DNA from: Paracoccaceae bacterium
GTDB lineage: Bacteria; Pseudomonadota; Alphaproteobacteria; Rhodobacterales; Rhodobacteraceae
Direction of reading: 5' to 3'
Length of the DNA: 64,000 nt
Assembly (NCBI GenBank): GCA_011620265.1
Contig: WOZM01000242.1
Coordinates: forward strand, 1 to 64,000
Of the stretch, positions 1 through 8,813 are shown one piece after another. A program made the position numbers and the translations under genes. The notes under the pieces are model-generated. The model made no database searches and had not been told where the DNA came from. It worked only from the letters and a program-made list of their open reading frames with translations. The stretch's first letter is position 1, and the number at the start of each line of letters is the position of its first letter.

Positions 1-677
1 GTCATCATCATGTCGCAATCGTAGATCGGCTCGGACGACAGGAATCCCTTGTCGCCCGGCAGCGCGAAATCGACCGGCGTGTCGACCACCGTCTCGCGGT
101 CGCCGAAGCTGTTCTCGAACTCCTCGGTATCGGCCCAGAAGACCCGCCAGTCGCGGTGGATGAACTGCCGCCCGACCCGGTGCCAGATCATCTCGCCGCC
201 CGAGGTCCAGGCCGTCAGGTCGAACGTCGTCCGCTCCAGCGCCACGCCGTCGATCACCACCTTCTCGCCGGTCAACTGGTCGAATCCGGTATAGCGGCGA
301 ACCTCGCCGGTGCCGCTTTCCGTGGTGAAGTCGTAATCGTCGCGCCCGGTGGTGAGGAGCGTCGTGAACGACGCCGGATCGGCCTCGGACAGGAGCGCGT
401 CGCGTTCTCCGGTTGTCAGGTCGTGGCTTTCCATCCACCGCGTCTCGGCGTCGATGCGGCTCATGTAGAACGGGCCTTCGCCGTCCAGGTAGACCGACCA
501 CTGGTCGCCGGGACTGTCATGCTCGCAGCGGTAATGCTGCGACACCTGGCAATTGCGCATCTGCACGGTCGCATAGACCTCGCAGCCGGCAGGGGCGGCG
601 AACTTGCCGCCGGCATGGGCTGGGGCGGCGAGAAGCGCCGCGGCGCCGAGGGTGAGGAGGTGAAGCTGCAATGTCAC
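1..677 (-). CDS. Secreted protein of unknown function (3' end cut by window edge)
   Basis: The reading frame is open from a GTG at 677 to the left edge, about 225 codons, so the C-terminus is missing. The first 22 residues form a clear Sec signal peptide: a short N-region, then a Leu/Ala core ending in AAPAHA, with cleavage expected after AHA. The mature part begins GGKFAAPAGCEVYATVQMRNC and has several cysteines (CEVY, NCQV, RCEHD) plus many acidic and aromatic residues, as in a folded periplasmic protein. A purine-rich AAGGAAG lies about 7 bases before the GTG and supports this start. I recognise no catalytic motif or family. It lies downstream of gltD on the same strand with about 140 bp between them, so co-transcription is possible. 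The call as a real gene rests on the signal peptide, the ribosome binding site and the uninterrupted frame. Confidence 0.75.
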   Translation of the reverse strand, partial: MTLQLHLLTLGAAALLAAPAHAGGKFAAPAGCEVYATVQMRNCQVSQHYRCEHDSPGDQWSVYLDGEGPFYMSRIDAETRWMESHDLTTGERDALLSEADPASFTTLLTTGRDDYDFTTESGTGEVRRYTGFDQLTGEKVVIDGVALERTTFDLTAWTSGGEMIWHRVGRQFIHRDWRVFWADTEEFENSFGDRETVVDTPVDFALPGDKGFLSSEPIYDCDMMM

Positions 678-818
678 GTTCAGACTTCCTTCATTCTCCG
701 GGTCAGGATCCCTGACCCTTGATCCTTTCCGTCCGCGCCGCCGTCCCATGCGTGTAGCTACGGATGTACTACGCTTGTGGGACGCGGAAGTGACGGTGTT
801 CCGCTGCCGGTCCGGCCC

Positions 819-2255
819 CTATTCCGCCGCCACGGCCTGCGCCTCGGAAAGGTAGCCGAGCACGCTTTCCGCCGCCTCGCGCCCGTCGCGGATCGCCCAG
901 ACCACCAGCGAGGCGCCGCGCACGATGTCGCCCACCGCGAAGACGCCCGGCAGGCTCGTCGCATGGCTGCGGAAATCCGCCTTCACCGTGCCCCAGCGGG
1001 TGACTTCCAGCCCGTCTGCGCCCCAGAGCTTCGGCAGATCCTCCGGCTCGAAACCGAGCGCCTTGATGACGAGGTCGGCATCCTCGACATAATCCGCGCC
1101 CTCGATCACCTCCGGGCTCTGCCGCCCGGTCGCGTCCGGCGACCCGAGCCGCATCTGCTGGACGAGCACCCCCTCGACCGCGTCGCCGGCGGTGAAGCCC
1201 TTCGGCGCGGTCAGCCAGACGAAATCGACGCCTTCCTCCTCGGCATTCTGCACCTCGCGCTGCGATCCCGGCATATTGGCCCGATCGCGGCGGTATAGAC
1301 ACTTCACCGACTGCGCACCCTGGCGGACCGCGGTGCGGATGCAGTCCATCGCGGTATCGCCGCCGCCGATGACGACGACGCGCTTGCCCTCGGCGTTCAG
1401 CTCTCCGCTGTCGAAGTCCGGCACCTCGTCGCCGAACGACTTGCGGTTCGAGGCGGTCAGGTAGTCGATGGCCCGCACGATCCCGGCCGCATTGGCGTTC
1501 GGCCCGCCGAGATCGCGGCTCTTGTAGACGCCGGTGGCGATGATCACCGCGTCATGCTTGCCCCGGATCGCGTCGAAGGCGATGTCCTCGCCCACGTTGC
1601 AATTCATCACGAACTGCACCCCGCCCTGTTCGAGCTGGCCGATGCGCTGCATCACCACGTCCTTTTCCAGCTTGAAGCCGGGGATGCCGTAGGTCAGGAG
1701 CCCGCCGCCCCGGTCGTAACGGTCATAGACCGTGACCTGGAGCCCGGCGCGGCGCAGCATTTCCGCCGCCGCCAGCCCGCCGGGACCGGCGCCGATGATG
1801 CCGACGCTTTCGGCCCGCTCCTCGGCCGGCTTCACCGGCTTCACCCAGCCATTGTCCCAGGCGGTATCGGTGATGAACTTCTCGATGGCGCCGATGGTGA
1901 CGGTGCCGTGGCCCGACTGCTCGATCACGCAATTGCCTTCGCAAAGCCGGTCCTGCGGACAGATCCGGCCGCAGATCTCGGGGAAGGTGTTGGTCGCCTG
2001 TGCAAGCTCGTAGGCTTCCTGCAACCGCCCTTCGGCAGTCATCCTCAGCCAGTCCGGGATGTTGTTGTGCAAGGGGCAATGGGTCTGACAATAGGGCACG
2101 CCGCACTGGCTGCACCGCCCCGCCTGCTCCTCGGCCTTGATCTCGGCGTACTCGCGGTAAATCTCGTTGAAATCCTGCGCGCGCACAGTGGCCGCACGTT
2201 TCTCCGGCATCTCTTTCGAGACGGTCACGAACTGGAGCATGCGTTGCTGGGCCAT
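819..2255 (-). CDS. gltD: Glutamate synthase [NADPH] small subunit-type oxidoreductase
   Basis: The 478-residue product is the usual length for GltD, the beta subunit of NADPH-glutamate synthase. That subunit takes electrons from NADPH through FAD and low-potential Fe-S clusters to the large subunit GltB, for making glutamate from glutamine and 2-oxoglutarate in the cytoplasm. Two N-terminal cysteine groups are visible (C48, C51, C56, C60 and C95, C99, C105, C109). They are followed by an FAD-binding GAGPGG at 155-160 and a second dinucleotide fold (VVVIGGGDTAMD) for NADPH. The closing AVGDIVRGASLVVWAIRDGR is typical. No gltB is inside the window; in related genomes it is usually close, so it may lie beyond the left edge. 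A dyad that may be an operator lies upstream at 2333-2397. Related NAD(P)H-dependent partner flavoproteins look similar, but the family is certain. Confidence 0.93.
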   Translation of the reverse strand: MAQQRMLQFVTVSKEMPEKRAATVRAQDFNEIYREYAEIKAEEQAGRCSQCGVPYCQTHCPLHNNIPDWLRMTAEGRLQEAYELAQATNTFPEICGRICPQDRLCEGNCVIEQSGHGTVTIGAIEKFITDTAWDNGWVKPVKPAEERAESVGIIGAGPGGLAAAEMLRRAGLQVTVYDRYDRGGGLLTYGIPGFKLEKDVVMQRIGQLEQGGVQFVMNCNVGEDIAFDAIRGKHDAVIIATGVYKSRDLGGPNANAAGIVRAIDYLTASNRKSFGDEVPDFDSGELNAEGKRVVVIGGGDTAMDCIRTAVRQGAQSVKCLYRRDRANMPGSQREVQNAEEEGVDFVWLTAPKGFTAGDAVEGVLVQQMRLGSPDATGRQSPEVIEGADYVEDADLVIKALGFEPEDLPKLWGADGLEVTRWGTVKADFRSHATSLPGVFAVGDIVRGASLVVWAIRDGREAAESVLGYLSEAQAVAAE

Positions 2256-2332
2256 CGGGCGGTCTTTCCGTCACAAGTTCAGGATGCGCATTGCTACTCC
2301 CGGTCCGACGGAAATAAAAGTCAGAATGACTT

Positions 2333-2397
2333 ACCTATTTTGACGATTTTTGCGCGTCGGTGGATTTATGGCAGGGTTTTTGACCAAAAATAGGTCA
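2333..2397. promoter_or_regulatory. Candidate operator region upstream of gltD
   Basis: This A/T-rich stretch lies between the uppP stop and the gltD start. ACCTATTTT at 2333-2341 is repeated in inverted orientation as AAAATAGGT at 2387-2395. The right-hand copy lies within a compact dyad, TGACCAAAAATAGGTCA (2381-2397), with 5-bp arms and a 7-bp spacer. That is the size of a homodimeric regulator site. It lies about 125-140 bp before the gltD ATG. No regulator can be named from the sequence. Confidence 0.4.
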
Positions 2398-2415
2398 GCT
2401 TACGCGACCTTTATA

Positions 2416-3219
2416 TCAGTAACCCATGCTCAGAGCCGCCAGAACCACCGATCCGACGATGATTCGCCACCAGCCAAAGAGCGCGTAGCCGTGCTGGCTG
2501 ACATAGCCGAGAAGCCAGCGCACCACGAGAATCGCGGCGACGAAGGCGGCGGCGAAGCCGATGGCGATCTCGCCCAGCGCGCTCCAGTCGAGGACGTCGC
2601 GGTTCTTGTAGAGGTCGTAGGCGAAGGCCCCCGCCATCGTCGGCATCGACAGGAAGAAGGAAAACTCCGCCGCCGCGCGCTTGTCGGCGCCGAAGGCCAG
2701 CGCGCCGACGATCGTCGCGCCCGATCGCGACACGCCGGGGATCATCGCAAGGCACTGGATCACGCCGATCCCGAGGGCCATCGGCAACGGAAAGCGATCC
2801 GCCTCGTGATGCCTCGGCACCAGCGGCAGGCGGTCGACGATCAGCAGAACGATGCCACCGAGGATCAGCATCGACGCGATGAGGCGCGGGCTTTCGAACA
2901 GCACGTTCTTGATGACGTCATGCGCCAGCACGCCGACGACGACCGCCGGCAGGAACGCCACCAGCACCGATCCCGCGAACCGCCGCGCCTGCGGGTCGCT
3001 CGGCAAGCCGGCGACCGTGCGCCCGATCTTCGCTGCATAGACCCCGAGGATCGCCAGCACCGCGCCGAGCTGGATCACCACCTCGAAGGTCTTTCCGGCG
3101 CTCTCGAAGCCGATGAAATGGCCGGCCAGAAGGATATGCCCGGTCGAGGAGACGGGGATGAACTCGGTCAGCCCCTCCAAGAGCCCGAGGATCAGGGCGC
3201 TCAGCGTCGTATCACTCAT
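2416..3219 (-). CDS. uppP: Undecaprenyl-diphosphatase UppP (BacA family)
   Basis: This integral inner-membrane phosphatase converts undecaprenyl diphosphate to the monophosphate, which recycles the lipid carrier for peptidoglycan and surface polysaccharides. The 267-residue protein has the family length and both signature loops: [14 protein letters not shown] at 15-28 and PGVSRSGAT at 161-169. The second supplies the catalytic serine and arginine region. The remainder is a series of hydrophobic helices. It lies upstream of gltD on the same strand with about 160 bp between them. Upstream is a broken sulfotransferase and then the NDUFA9-like gene. From memory of related genomes, the NDUFA9-like gene, uppP and gltD often sit together, so the sulfotransferase remnant looks like an insertion into a conserved block. 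Loss of UppP activity classically changes bacitracin sensitivity. Confidence 0.95.
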   Translation of the reverse strand: MSDTTLSALILGLLEGLTEFIPVSSTGHILLAGHFIGFESAGKTFEVVIQLGAVLAILGVYAAKIGRTVAGLPSDPQARRFAGSVLVAFLPAVVVGVLAHDVIKNVLFESPRLIASMLILGGIVLLIVDRLPLVPRHHEADRFPLPMALGIGVIQCLAMIPGVSRSGATIVGALAFGADKRAAAEFSFFLSMPTMAGAFAYDLYKNRDVLDWSALGEIAIGFAAAFVAAILVVRWLLGYVSQHGYALFGWWRIIVGSVVLAALSMGY

Positions 3220-3295
3220 GACAGGGGGCCTTCCATTCCGGTCCGTGCGGCGCCCACAGCTTTATGCGCACGAACGCACCGGGACAAGGCGCCCG

Positions 3296-3902
3296 TCAGC
3301 GCGCGGCGGCGATATTCGGCACTGTTGAGGCGACGGACGGACGCACGGTCCGCAGCGCCACCCCGTAATCGCCGAGATCGAGGGAATGCCCTGTGATTTC
3401 CGCCAGCTTGCGGTTGCTCTCGTTGAACCGGCCGCGGAAGGTCTTCTCGACATAGGTCGAGACCGGGTGGTAGTCGCGCAGCAGCCACGAGAACGGCGGG
3501 CGGCGCAGCCCGTAACCGACCGCGCGGTAGAAGCCATTCGGCGTGGTGCCGATGCGGATCGCCGGCGCCGGGATCAGCACGCTTTTCTGGAACTTGTTGA
3601 TCCGGCGCAGAAGCGGCACGGCATATTCCGGATAGCTCGGCGAATAGGCGGCGCGGTGGGTCGGACGGACGCCGTCGAACCCGTCGTTGCCCGCGAACCC
3701 GGCCAGCGCCCGCGTCGCGCCGTCCATGTCCGTCTTCAGGCTCTCCTGGGTGATGACATGGACATTCGCCGCCCCGAACAGCTCCTGATAAAGCCCGATC
3801 AGCCGGTGATACTCGAAGTGCTCGGCCCGGAAGCCGTGGAACCCGATCTCCGGATGCGCGGATCGAGACGAGGATCTTCGCCTCCGGTGTGATCGCTTTC
3901 AC
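3296..3902 (-). pseudogene. Sulfotransferase remnant with N-terminal loss and frameshift
   Basis: Two reading frames together resemble one sulfotransferase. The upstream piece, from a GTG at 3902, reads PEAKILVSIR, matching the strand before the PAPS-contacting Arg/Ser in sulfotransferases. That frame then turns to nonsense. In the next frame, from about 3860 to the TGA at 3296-3298, the text is sensible: PEIGFHGFRAEHFEYHRL, then ELFGAANVHVITQESL and a C-terminal third ending in VPNIAAAR. The N-terminal P-loop region is absent, and residues between VSIR and PEIG appear to be deleted together with the frameshift. No upstream frame restores the missing part. I infer a dead gene, perhaps a former relative of the intact sulfotransferase at 18956. 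A single continuous frame of 228 codons exists here but is mostly low-complexity shadow sequence. Confidence 0.7.
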
Positions 3903-3904
3903 CC

Positions 3905-3981
3905 GGCTGGCATTGCCCCGCTTGACGGGGCGGGCGTCAAACGATTCCCAGAAATCGCTTAAATAAGAAACAATGCCAGCC
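3905..3981. repeat. Widely spaced 11-bp inverted repeat beside the sulfotransferase remnant
   Basis: GGCTGGCATTG at 3905-3915 is exactly inverted as CAATGCCAGCC at 3971-3981. Inside the left part is a small hairpin (GCCCCG/CGGGGC, 3915-3931). The element lies between the NDUFA9-like stop and the broken sulfotransferase. It could be a transcript-end structure for the NDUFA9-like gene or a scar of the rearrangement that destroyed its neighbour. There is no T-run typical of an intrinsic terminator. Confidence 0.45.
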
Positions 3982-4013
3982 GCGACGCCGGGTTGCCCTG
4001 TGCCGATGAACGG

Positions 4014-5000
4014 TCAGCCGTGCCGGCGCAGGTTCTTCGCCGAGGCCTTGATCGCCTCGTACTGGCCCGAAGGTCGGAAGCGCCAGAGATAGTCGGGCAG
4101 CACCGCATGGATCGGCGTCGGCGCAATGCCGAGATCGGCGAGCCCCCTGGCGCCCTCGGCCACGACATTGTCGTGCCGGAGCGACTTCACCTGATCGCCG
4201 GTCAGGATCGTGTTGGAGATCAGCCCGCCGGTCAGCATCGATCCGAAATCGAGAAGGCCCGCGATGATCCGCGCCACCCAGAACGGCATGTTCAGGACCA
4301 GCCGGCGGCGGTTGATGACCGTCAGCATCTCGCCCATCAATTCCCGGAATGTCGCCACGTCCGGCCCGCCGAGCTCGTAAGTGCCCGACGCCTCGCCCAG
4401 CACGCCCTTGACCGCCGCCTGTGCCACGTCGTCGACATAGACCGGCTGGAACTTCGTTTCGGCCCCGACCACCGGCAGGACCGGCCCCATGCGGGACATG
4501 CCGGCGAAGCGGTTGAAGAACCCGTCCTCCGGCCCGAAGAGGACCGAGGGGCGCAGGATCACCGCGCCGGGGAAGGCCGCCTTTACCGCCGCCTCGCCCT
4601 CGGCCTTGGTGCGGGCATAGTCGCTGTCGCTTTCCGCGTCCGCGCCGATGGCCGAGACATGGACCATCCGGGCGACCCCGGTCTCGGCCGCGATGCGGGC
4701 GATGCGGCCCGCGCCCTCGGCCTGAACCGCGTCGAAATTGTTGCGCCCGCGCTTGTCGAAGGTGCCGACGCAGTTCACCACCGCATCCGCCCCGGTCATC
4801 GCCGCCCGCACCGAGGCGTCGTCGCGGATGTTGCACAGGATCGGCTCGACCTGGCCGACGGCACCATAGGGCTTGACGAAGAGCGCTTCGTTCGGGCGCC
4901 GGACCGCGACGCGAACGCGCCAGCCCTCCTTCGCCATCCGCCGCGCGATGTAACGCCCGAGGAATCCCGAACCGCCGTAGATGGTGACGAGCTTGGACAT
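4014..5000 (-). CDS. NDUFA9-type NAD(P)-binding protein (atypical SDR)
   Basis: The 328-residue protein belongs to the atypical short-chain dehydrogenase group containing the mitochondrial complex I subunit NDUFA9. It begins [19 protein letters not shown], a Rossmann GGSGFLG motif for NAD(P) close to the N-terminus. AVVNCVGTF and VHVSAIGAD follow the fold. The catalytic Tyr-Lys of classical dehydrogenases is replaced by YARTKAEGE, as in other members. The family is probably structural or quinone-linked rather than a known enzyme, so substrate and role are not certain. The ATG at 5000 is preferred because GGAGG lies 6 bases upstream; an upstream in-frame start at 5027 has no such signal. The gene is divergent from tRNA-Leu. 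Confidence 0.85.
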   Translation of the reverse strand: MSKLVTIYGGSGFLGRYIARRMAKEGWRVRVAVRRPNEALFVKPYGAVGQVEPILCNIRDDASVRAAMTGADAVVNCVGTFDKRGRNNFDAVQAEGAGRIARIAAETGVARMVHVSAIGADAESDSDYARTKAEGEAAVKAAFPGAVILRPSVLFGPEDGFFNRFAGMSRMGPVLPVVGAETKFQPVYVDDVAQAAVKGVLGEASGTYELGGPDVATFRELMGEMLTVINRRRLVLNMPFWVARIIAGLLDFGSMLTGGLISNTILTGDQVKSLRHDNVVAEGARGLADLGIAPTPIHAVLPDYLWRFRPSGQYEAIKASAKNLRRHG

Positions 5001-5100
5001 GGGGGGCCTCCGGACAATCGCTTTCACGGCCCTGATTAGCGCCCCGAGGCCCGCCGAACAAGGCGCGAATGCGCGCGCCCCGGGATTCGCGCGGACCCCG

Positions 5101-5127
5101 TTGACAGTACAGGTCGCCGGCTATACA
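5101..5127 (+). promoter_or_regulatory. Sigma-70-like promoter of tRNA-Leu
   Basis: A perfect -35 TTGACA lies at 5101-5106 and TATACA at 5122-5127, with a somewhat short 15-bp spacer. TACATC two bases later would give 17 bp. The tRNA begins about 18 bases after the -10 box, which fits a stable-RNA promoter. Confidence 0.6.
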
Positions 5128-5145
5128 TCGCCCGTCACGACACCT

Positions 5146-5230
5146 GCCCAGGTGGCGGAATTGGTAGACGCGCACGGTTCAGGTCCGTGTGCCGCAAGGC
5201 GTGGAGGTTCGAGTCCTCTCCTGGGCACCA
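5146..5230 (+). tRNA. tRNA-Leu (anticodon CAG)
   Basis: The acceptor arm GCCCAGG pairs with CCTGGGC near the 3' end, and CCA is encoded. The D-arm contains GCGGAATTGGTAGACGC, typical of leucine tRNAs. The anticodon stem CACGG/CCGTG encloses loop TTCAGGT, giving anticodon CAG, which reads CTG codons. A long variable arm and a T-loop with GGTTCGAGTCC follow. The total of 85 bases fits a class II tRNA. It has its own promoter and terminator. Confidence 0.97.
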
Positions 5231-5239
5231 GAATTCCGG

Positions 5240-5280
5240 AAGGCCGCTGCAAGTCATCGACTTGGGCGGCCTTTGCTTTT
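5240..5280 (+). terminator. Intrinsic terminator after tRNA-Leu
   Basis: AAGGCCGC at 5240-5247 pairs with GCGGCCTT at 5266-5273, and an inner CAAGT/ACTTG extends the stem. A T-rich tail (TTTGCTTTTT) follows directly. Confidence 0.8.
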
Positions 5281-5439
5281 TCAGCCCGGCTTCGCGTGAA
5301 AGCCGCACGGTCTCGGGGAGGGTCTGCGGGAATGTGTTTGCCCTCCCTTTTGGCCACGGTCAGCCGTTCCTATGTGGTTGGCAAGCATGGCCGCGCGAAG
5401 GCCGGGCGGGGTTGCGCCGAAGTCTGCCAGACGTGTCAA

Positions 5440-5453
5440 TTGATCTTCATCAA
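5440..5453 (+). promoter_or_regulatory. FnrL-type binding site upstream of phaC
   Basis: TTGATCTTCATCAA is a perfect match to the FNR/FnrL consensus TTGAT-N4-ATCAA. Its centre is about 72 bp before the phaC ATG. If it sits at -41.5, transcription would start near 5488 with TCTAAG (5474-5479) near the -10 position. This suggests oxygen-responsive activation of the phaC operon. The site is seen; the regulation is inferred. Confidence 0.7.
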
Positions 5454-5518
5454 GGTTGTGGACACTGGCAGGGTCTAAGCGCGGTCGCGACGCTTTCATT
5501 CAGTCACGGAGGATCGGA

Positions 5519-7339
5519 ATGCCCCGCCAGAACACGTCCAGCGCGGTCACGACGCTCAACCCCCGGGGCCGCAAGGCCGCGCCTGCGGCGGACGCGCCGG
5601 ACGCGGACGCGCCGACCGGCGCCTCGATCGCCGCGGAATCGCTGCTCGAGGATTACGACAGGGGGCTGAGGGCGCTGGCCGCGCGGTTCACCTCGGGCTT
5701 GTCGCCGATTGCGCTGGCCGATGCCTGGGCGGACTGGGCGCTGCATCTCGCCACGTCGCCCGGCAAGCAGCTTCACCTCACTGCTAAGGCGGCGCGCAAG
5801 GCGCAGCGGCTGGCCGGGTTCCTCGCCGCCTGCGCGAAGCACAAGGGGCAGGCGCCGGGCTGCATCACGCCCCTGCCGCAGGACCGCCGGTTCCGCGATC
5901 CCGCCTGGCAGAAATGGCCCTACAACGTGATGTCGCAGGCCTTCCTGCTGAACCAGCAGTGGTGGCACAATGCCACCACCGGCGTCAGCGGCGTCGCCAG
6001 ACAGCACGAGAACGTGGTGGATTTCGCGGCGCGCCAGATGCTCGACGTGTTCTCGCCGTCGAACTATCCCTGGACCAACCCCGAAGTGGTGGAGCGGGCG
6101 CAGGAAACCGGCGGCATGAACTTCGTCCTCGGCTGGCAGAACTTCCTTTCGGACTGGCAGCGCCTCGCCAGCGGCGAAAAGCCTGCCGGTGCCGAGGATT
6201 TCGTCGTCGGCAAGACCGTCGCCACGGCGCCCGGAAAGGTCGTGTTTCGCAACCGGCTGATCGAGCTCATCCAGTACGCGCCGACGACCGACAAGGTCCG
6301 GCCCGAGCCGGTGCTGATCGTCCCGGCCTGGATCATGAAATACTACATCCTCGACCTCTCGCCGGAAAACTCGCTGGTGCGCTACCTGACATCCCAGGGG
6401 TTCACCGTCTTCATGATCTCGTGGCGAAACCCCGACGCGAAGGACCGCGACCTAGGGATGGACGACTACCGCGAACGGGGTGTCATGGCGGCCCTCGATT
6501 CGATCGACGGGATCTGCGGCGCGGAAAAGGTCCATGCCATCGGCTATTGCCTTGGCGGCACGCTTCTCTCGATCGCGGCGGCGGCGATGGCGCGGGACGG
6601 GGACGAGCGGCTGAAAAGCCTTGCCCTTCTCGCCACCCAGACCGATTTCACCGAGGCCGGCGAACTGATGCTCTTCATCAACGAAAGCCAGATCGCCTTC
6701 CTCGAGGACATGATGTGGGACAAGGGATATCTCGACACCCAGCAGATGGCCGGGGCGTTCCAGATCCTGCGGTCGAACGACCTCATCTGGTCGCGCATGG
6801 TGCGGCAATACCTCATGGGTGAGCCGGAGCGGATGAACGACCTGATGGCCTGGAACGCGGACGCGACGCGGATGCCCTACCGGATGCATTCCGAATACCT
6901 GCGCAGGCTCTTCCTCGACAACGACCTCGCCGAGGGGCGCTACATGGTCGACGGCAATCCGGTCGCGATCATCGACATCCGGGTGCCGGTCTTCCTCGTC
7001 GGGACCGAACGCGACCATGTCGCGCCCTGGCGCTCGGTCTACAAGTTCCACCTTTTGTCCGATACCGAGGTGACGTTCGTCCTGACCAGCGGTGGCCACA
7101 ATGCCGGCATCGTCTCGGAACCCGGCCATCCCGGCCGACGGTTCCGGATCCAGACCCGCGCCCATGACGCGAAATACGTCGACCCCGAGCGCTGGGTCGA
7201 TGAGACGCCGGCCGAGGACGGATCCTGGTGGCCGGCCCTCGTCGGCTGGCTGGCCGCGCGGTCCGGCGACCCCGTCGCGCCGCCGCCGATGGGGACACCG
7301 ATCTGCGACGCCCCGGGCACCTACGTTCTCCAGGAGTAG
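5519..7339 (+). CDS. phaC: Class I poly(3-hydroxyalkanoate) synthase PhaC
   Basis: PhaC polymerises (R)-3-hydroxyacyl-CoA, mainly 3-hydroxybutyryl-CoA, into storage polyester at granule surfaces in the cytoplasm. The 606-residue length fits class I enzymes. The modified lipase box reads IGYCLGGTLL, giving the nucleophile C344. D499 (TERDHVAPW) and H527 (SGGHNAGIV) complete the triad. The N-terminal 35 residues are an Ala/Pro-rich variable tail. The ATG at 5519 is chosen because GGAGG lies 7 bases before it and homology starts soon after; a longer in-frame start at 5456 would overlap the promoter region. It heads an apparent operon with the MaoC-phosphotransacylase fusion (80 bp downstream) and ackA. 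No phasin or PhaR gene is adjacent, unlike many relatives. A perfect FnrL site lies upstream. Confidence 0.96.
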   Translation: MPRQNTSSAVTTLNPRGRKAAPAADAPDADAPTGASIAAESLLEDYDRGLRALAARFTSGLSPIALADAWADWALHLATSPGKQLHLTAKAARKAQRLAGFLAACAKHKGQAPGCITPLPQDRRFRDPAWQKWPYNVMSQAFLLNQQWWHNATTGVSGVARQHENVVDFAARQMLDVFSPSNYPWTNPEVVERAQETGGMNFVLGWQNFLSDWQRLASGEKPAGAEDFVVGKTVATAPGKVVFRNRLIELIQYAPTTDKVRPEPVLIVPAWIMKYYILDLSPENSLVRYLTSQGFTVFMISWRNPDAKDRDLGMDDYRERGVMAALDSIDGICGAEKVHAIGYCLGGTLLSIAAAAMARDGDERLKSLALLATQTDFTEAGELMLFINESQIAFLEDMMWDKGYLDTQQMAGAFQILRSNDLIWSRMVRQYLMGEPERMNDLMAWNADATRMPYRMHSEYLRRLFLDNDLAEGRYMVDGNPVAIIDIRVPVFLVGTERDHVAPWRSVYKFHLLSDTEVTFVLTSGGHNAGIVSEPGHPGRRFRIQTRAHDAKYVDPERWVDETPAEDGSWWPALVGWLAARSGDPVAPPPMGTPICDAPGTYVLQE

Positions 7340-7418
7340 CGGCACCGCGCCGCCATGCGACACCGGTCCGGACACCGACAGCAGGCCTCCCCGTGACACA
7401 GCCGAACAGGAAACCCGC

Positions 7419-8813
7419 ATGCAGTATATCGAGAACCGGACCTTCGACGAGATCAAGGTCGGGGACACGGCAGAGATCGTCCGCACGCTGAAACCCGAGG
7501 ATATCGAGATCTTCGCGGTGATGTCCGGCGATGTGAACCCGGCTCATGTCGATGCGGAATACGCCCATTCGGACATGTTCCACAAAGTCATCGCCCACGG
7601 CATGTGGGGCGGCGCGCTGATTTCGGCCGTCCTCGGGACCGAGCTGCCGGGGCCGGGGACGATCTATGTCGATCAGAACCTGAAGTTCCGCAGACCGGTC
7701 GGGATCGGCGACACGGTCGAGGTGCGGGTCACGGTCACGGCCAAGGATCCGGCGCGCAAGCAGATCACGCTCGATTGCCGCTGCACCAACCAGGACGGCG
7801 AGGTGGTGATCGAGGGAAAGGCCGAGGTCATCGCGCCCACCGAAAAGGTGCGCCGGCCGCGCGCGGTCCTGCCGGAGGTCCACCTGCACGAACGGGGTGC
7901 CCGCTACAGGGACCTTCTCGCCGCGACGCACCACCTGCCGCCGGTACGCATGGCGGTCGTCCACCCCTGCGACGATCTCTCGCTCACCGGCGCGCTGGAA
8001 GCGGCCTCCCAGGGCATGATCGTGCCGATCCTCGTCGGCCCGCGCGACAAGATCGAGGCGGTGGCGAAGGCGGCCGGCCGGAGCCTTGACGGGATCGAGA
8101 TCGTCGATGCCGCGCACAGCCATGCGGCGGCCGAACGCGCCGTCGCCCTTGTGCGCGAGGGCAAGGTCGCGGTCCTGATGAAGGGCAAGCTGCATACGGA
8201 CGAACTGATGGCGCCTGTCGTCGACCGCGATACCGGCCTCAGGACCGAGCGGCGGATGAGCCATATCTTCGCGCTCGACGTGCCGCATTACCCCAAGCCG
8301 CTTTTCATCACCGATGCGGCGATCAACATCTTCCCCGACCTCGATACCAAGCGCGACATCGTGCAGAACGCGATCGACCTTGCCCATGCGCTCGGCATCC
8401 CCCGACCGAAGGTCGCGGTCCTGTCGGCGGTCGAGACGGTCTATCCGAAGATCCCCTCGACGGTCGAGGCGGCGGCGCTCTGCAAGATGCTCGACCGTGG
8501 TCAGCTTACCGGCGGGCTCATCGACGGGCCGCTGGCCTTCGACAACGCCGTGTCGAAGGCGGCGGCCGAGGCGAAAGGCATCCACTCCGAAGTGGCGGGC
8601 GACGCCGATATCCTCGTCGTGCCCGATCTCGAGGCCGGCAATATGATCGCCAAGCAGCTCGTCTATCTGGCGGGCGCCGAGGCGGCCGGGATCGTGCTCG
8701 GCGCCCGGGTGCCGATCGTGCTGACCAGCCGGGCCGACGGCGTGATGTCGCGCCTCGCCTCCTGCGCGATGGCGCAGCTTTACACCGCGCATCGGGCAAA
8801 AGGCGGGTCATGA
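7419..8813 (+). CDS. Bifunctional (R)-enoyl-CoA hydratase / phosphate acyltransferase
   Basis: The 464-residue protein fuses two enzymes. Residues 1 to about 150 are a MaoC-type hotdog hydratase with the catalytic pair D38 and H43 in SGDVNPAHVD, followed by HGMWGGALIS. Residues from about 165 to the end are a phosphotransacetylase/phosphotransbutyrylase domain (GALEAASQGMIVPILVG, then LMKGKLHTDELM, and the closing MAQLYTAHR). The hydratase can turn crotonyl-CoA into (R)-3-hydroxybutyryl-CoA, the PhaC substrate. The transferase exchanges acyl-CoA and acyl-phosphate, which the next gene can use to make ATP. The preferred start at 7419 has CAGGAAA upstream and gives the standard MaoC N-terminus. 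Its last four bases overlap the ackA start (ATGA), so translation is probably coupled. Fusions of this type are known in alphaproteobacteria; the chain-length preference is not readable here. Confidence 0.9.
   Translation: MQYIENRTFDEIKVGDTAEIVRTLKPEDIEIFAVMSGDVNPAHVDAEYAHSDMFHKVIAHGMWGGALISAVLGTELPGPGTIYVDQNLKFRRPVGIGDTVEVRVTVTAKDPARKQITLDCRCTNQDGEVVIEGKAEVIAPTEKVRRPRAVLPEVHLHERGARYRDLLAATHHLPPVRMAVVHPCDDLSLTGALEAASQGMIVPILVGPRDKIEAVAKAAGRSLDGIEIVDAAHSHAAAERAVALVREGKVAVLMKGKLHTDELMAPVVDRDTGLRTERRMSHIFALDVPHYPKPLFITDAAINIFPDLDTKRDIVQNAIDLAHALGIPRPKVAVLSAVETVYPKIPSTVEAAALCKMLDRGQLTGGLIDGPLAFDNAVSKAAAEAKGIHSEVAGDADILVVPDLEAGNMIAKQLVYLAGAEAAGIVLGARVPIVLTSRADGVMSRLASCAMAQLYTAHRAKGGS

Noticed and set aside
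3216..3902. Continuous 228-codon frame over the sulfotransferase remnant
   Set aside because: Only its first 15 codons are sulfotransferase-like; the rest is shadow sequence, so it is annotated as a pseudogene instead.
3905..3981. Inverted repeat as the ends of an insertion sequence
   Set aside because: The 55-bp interior holds no transposase and no target duplication is seen.
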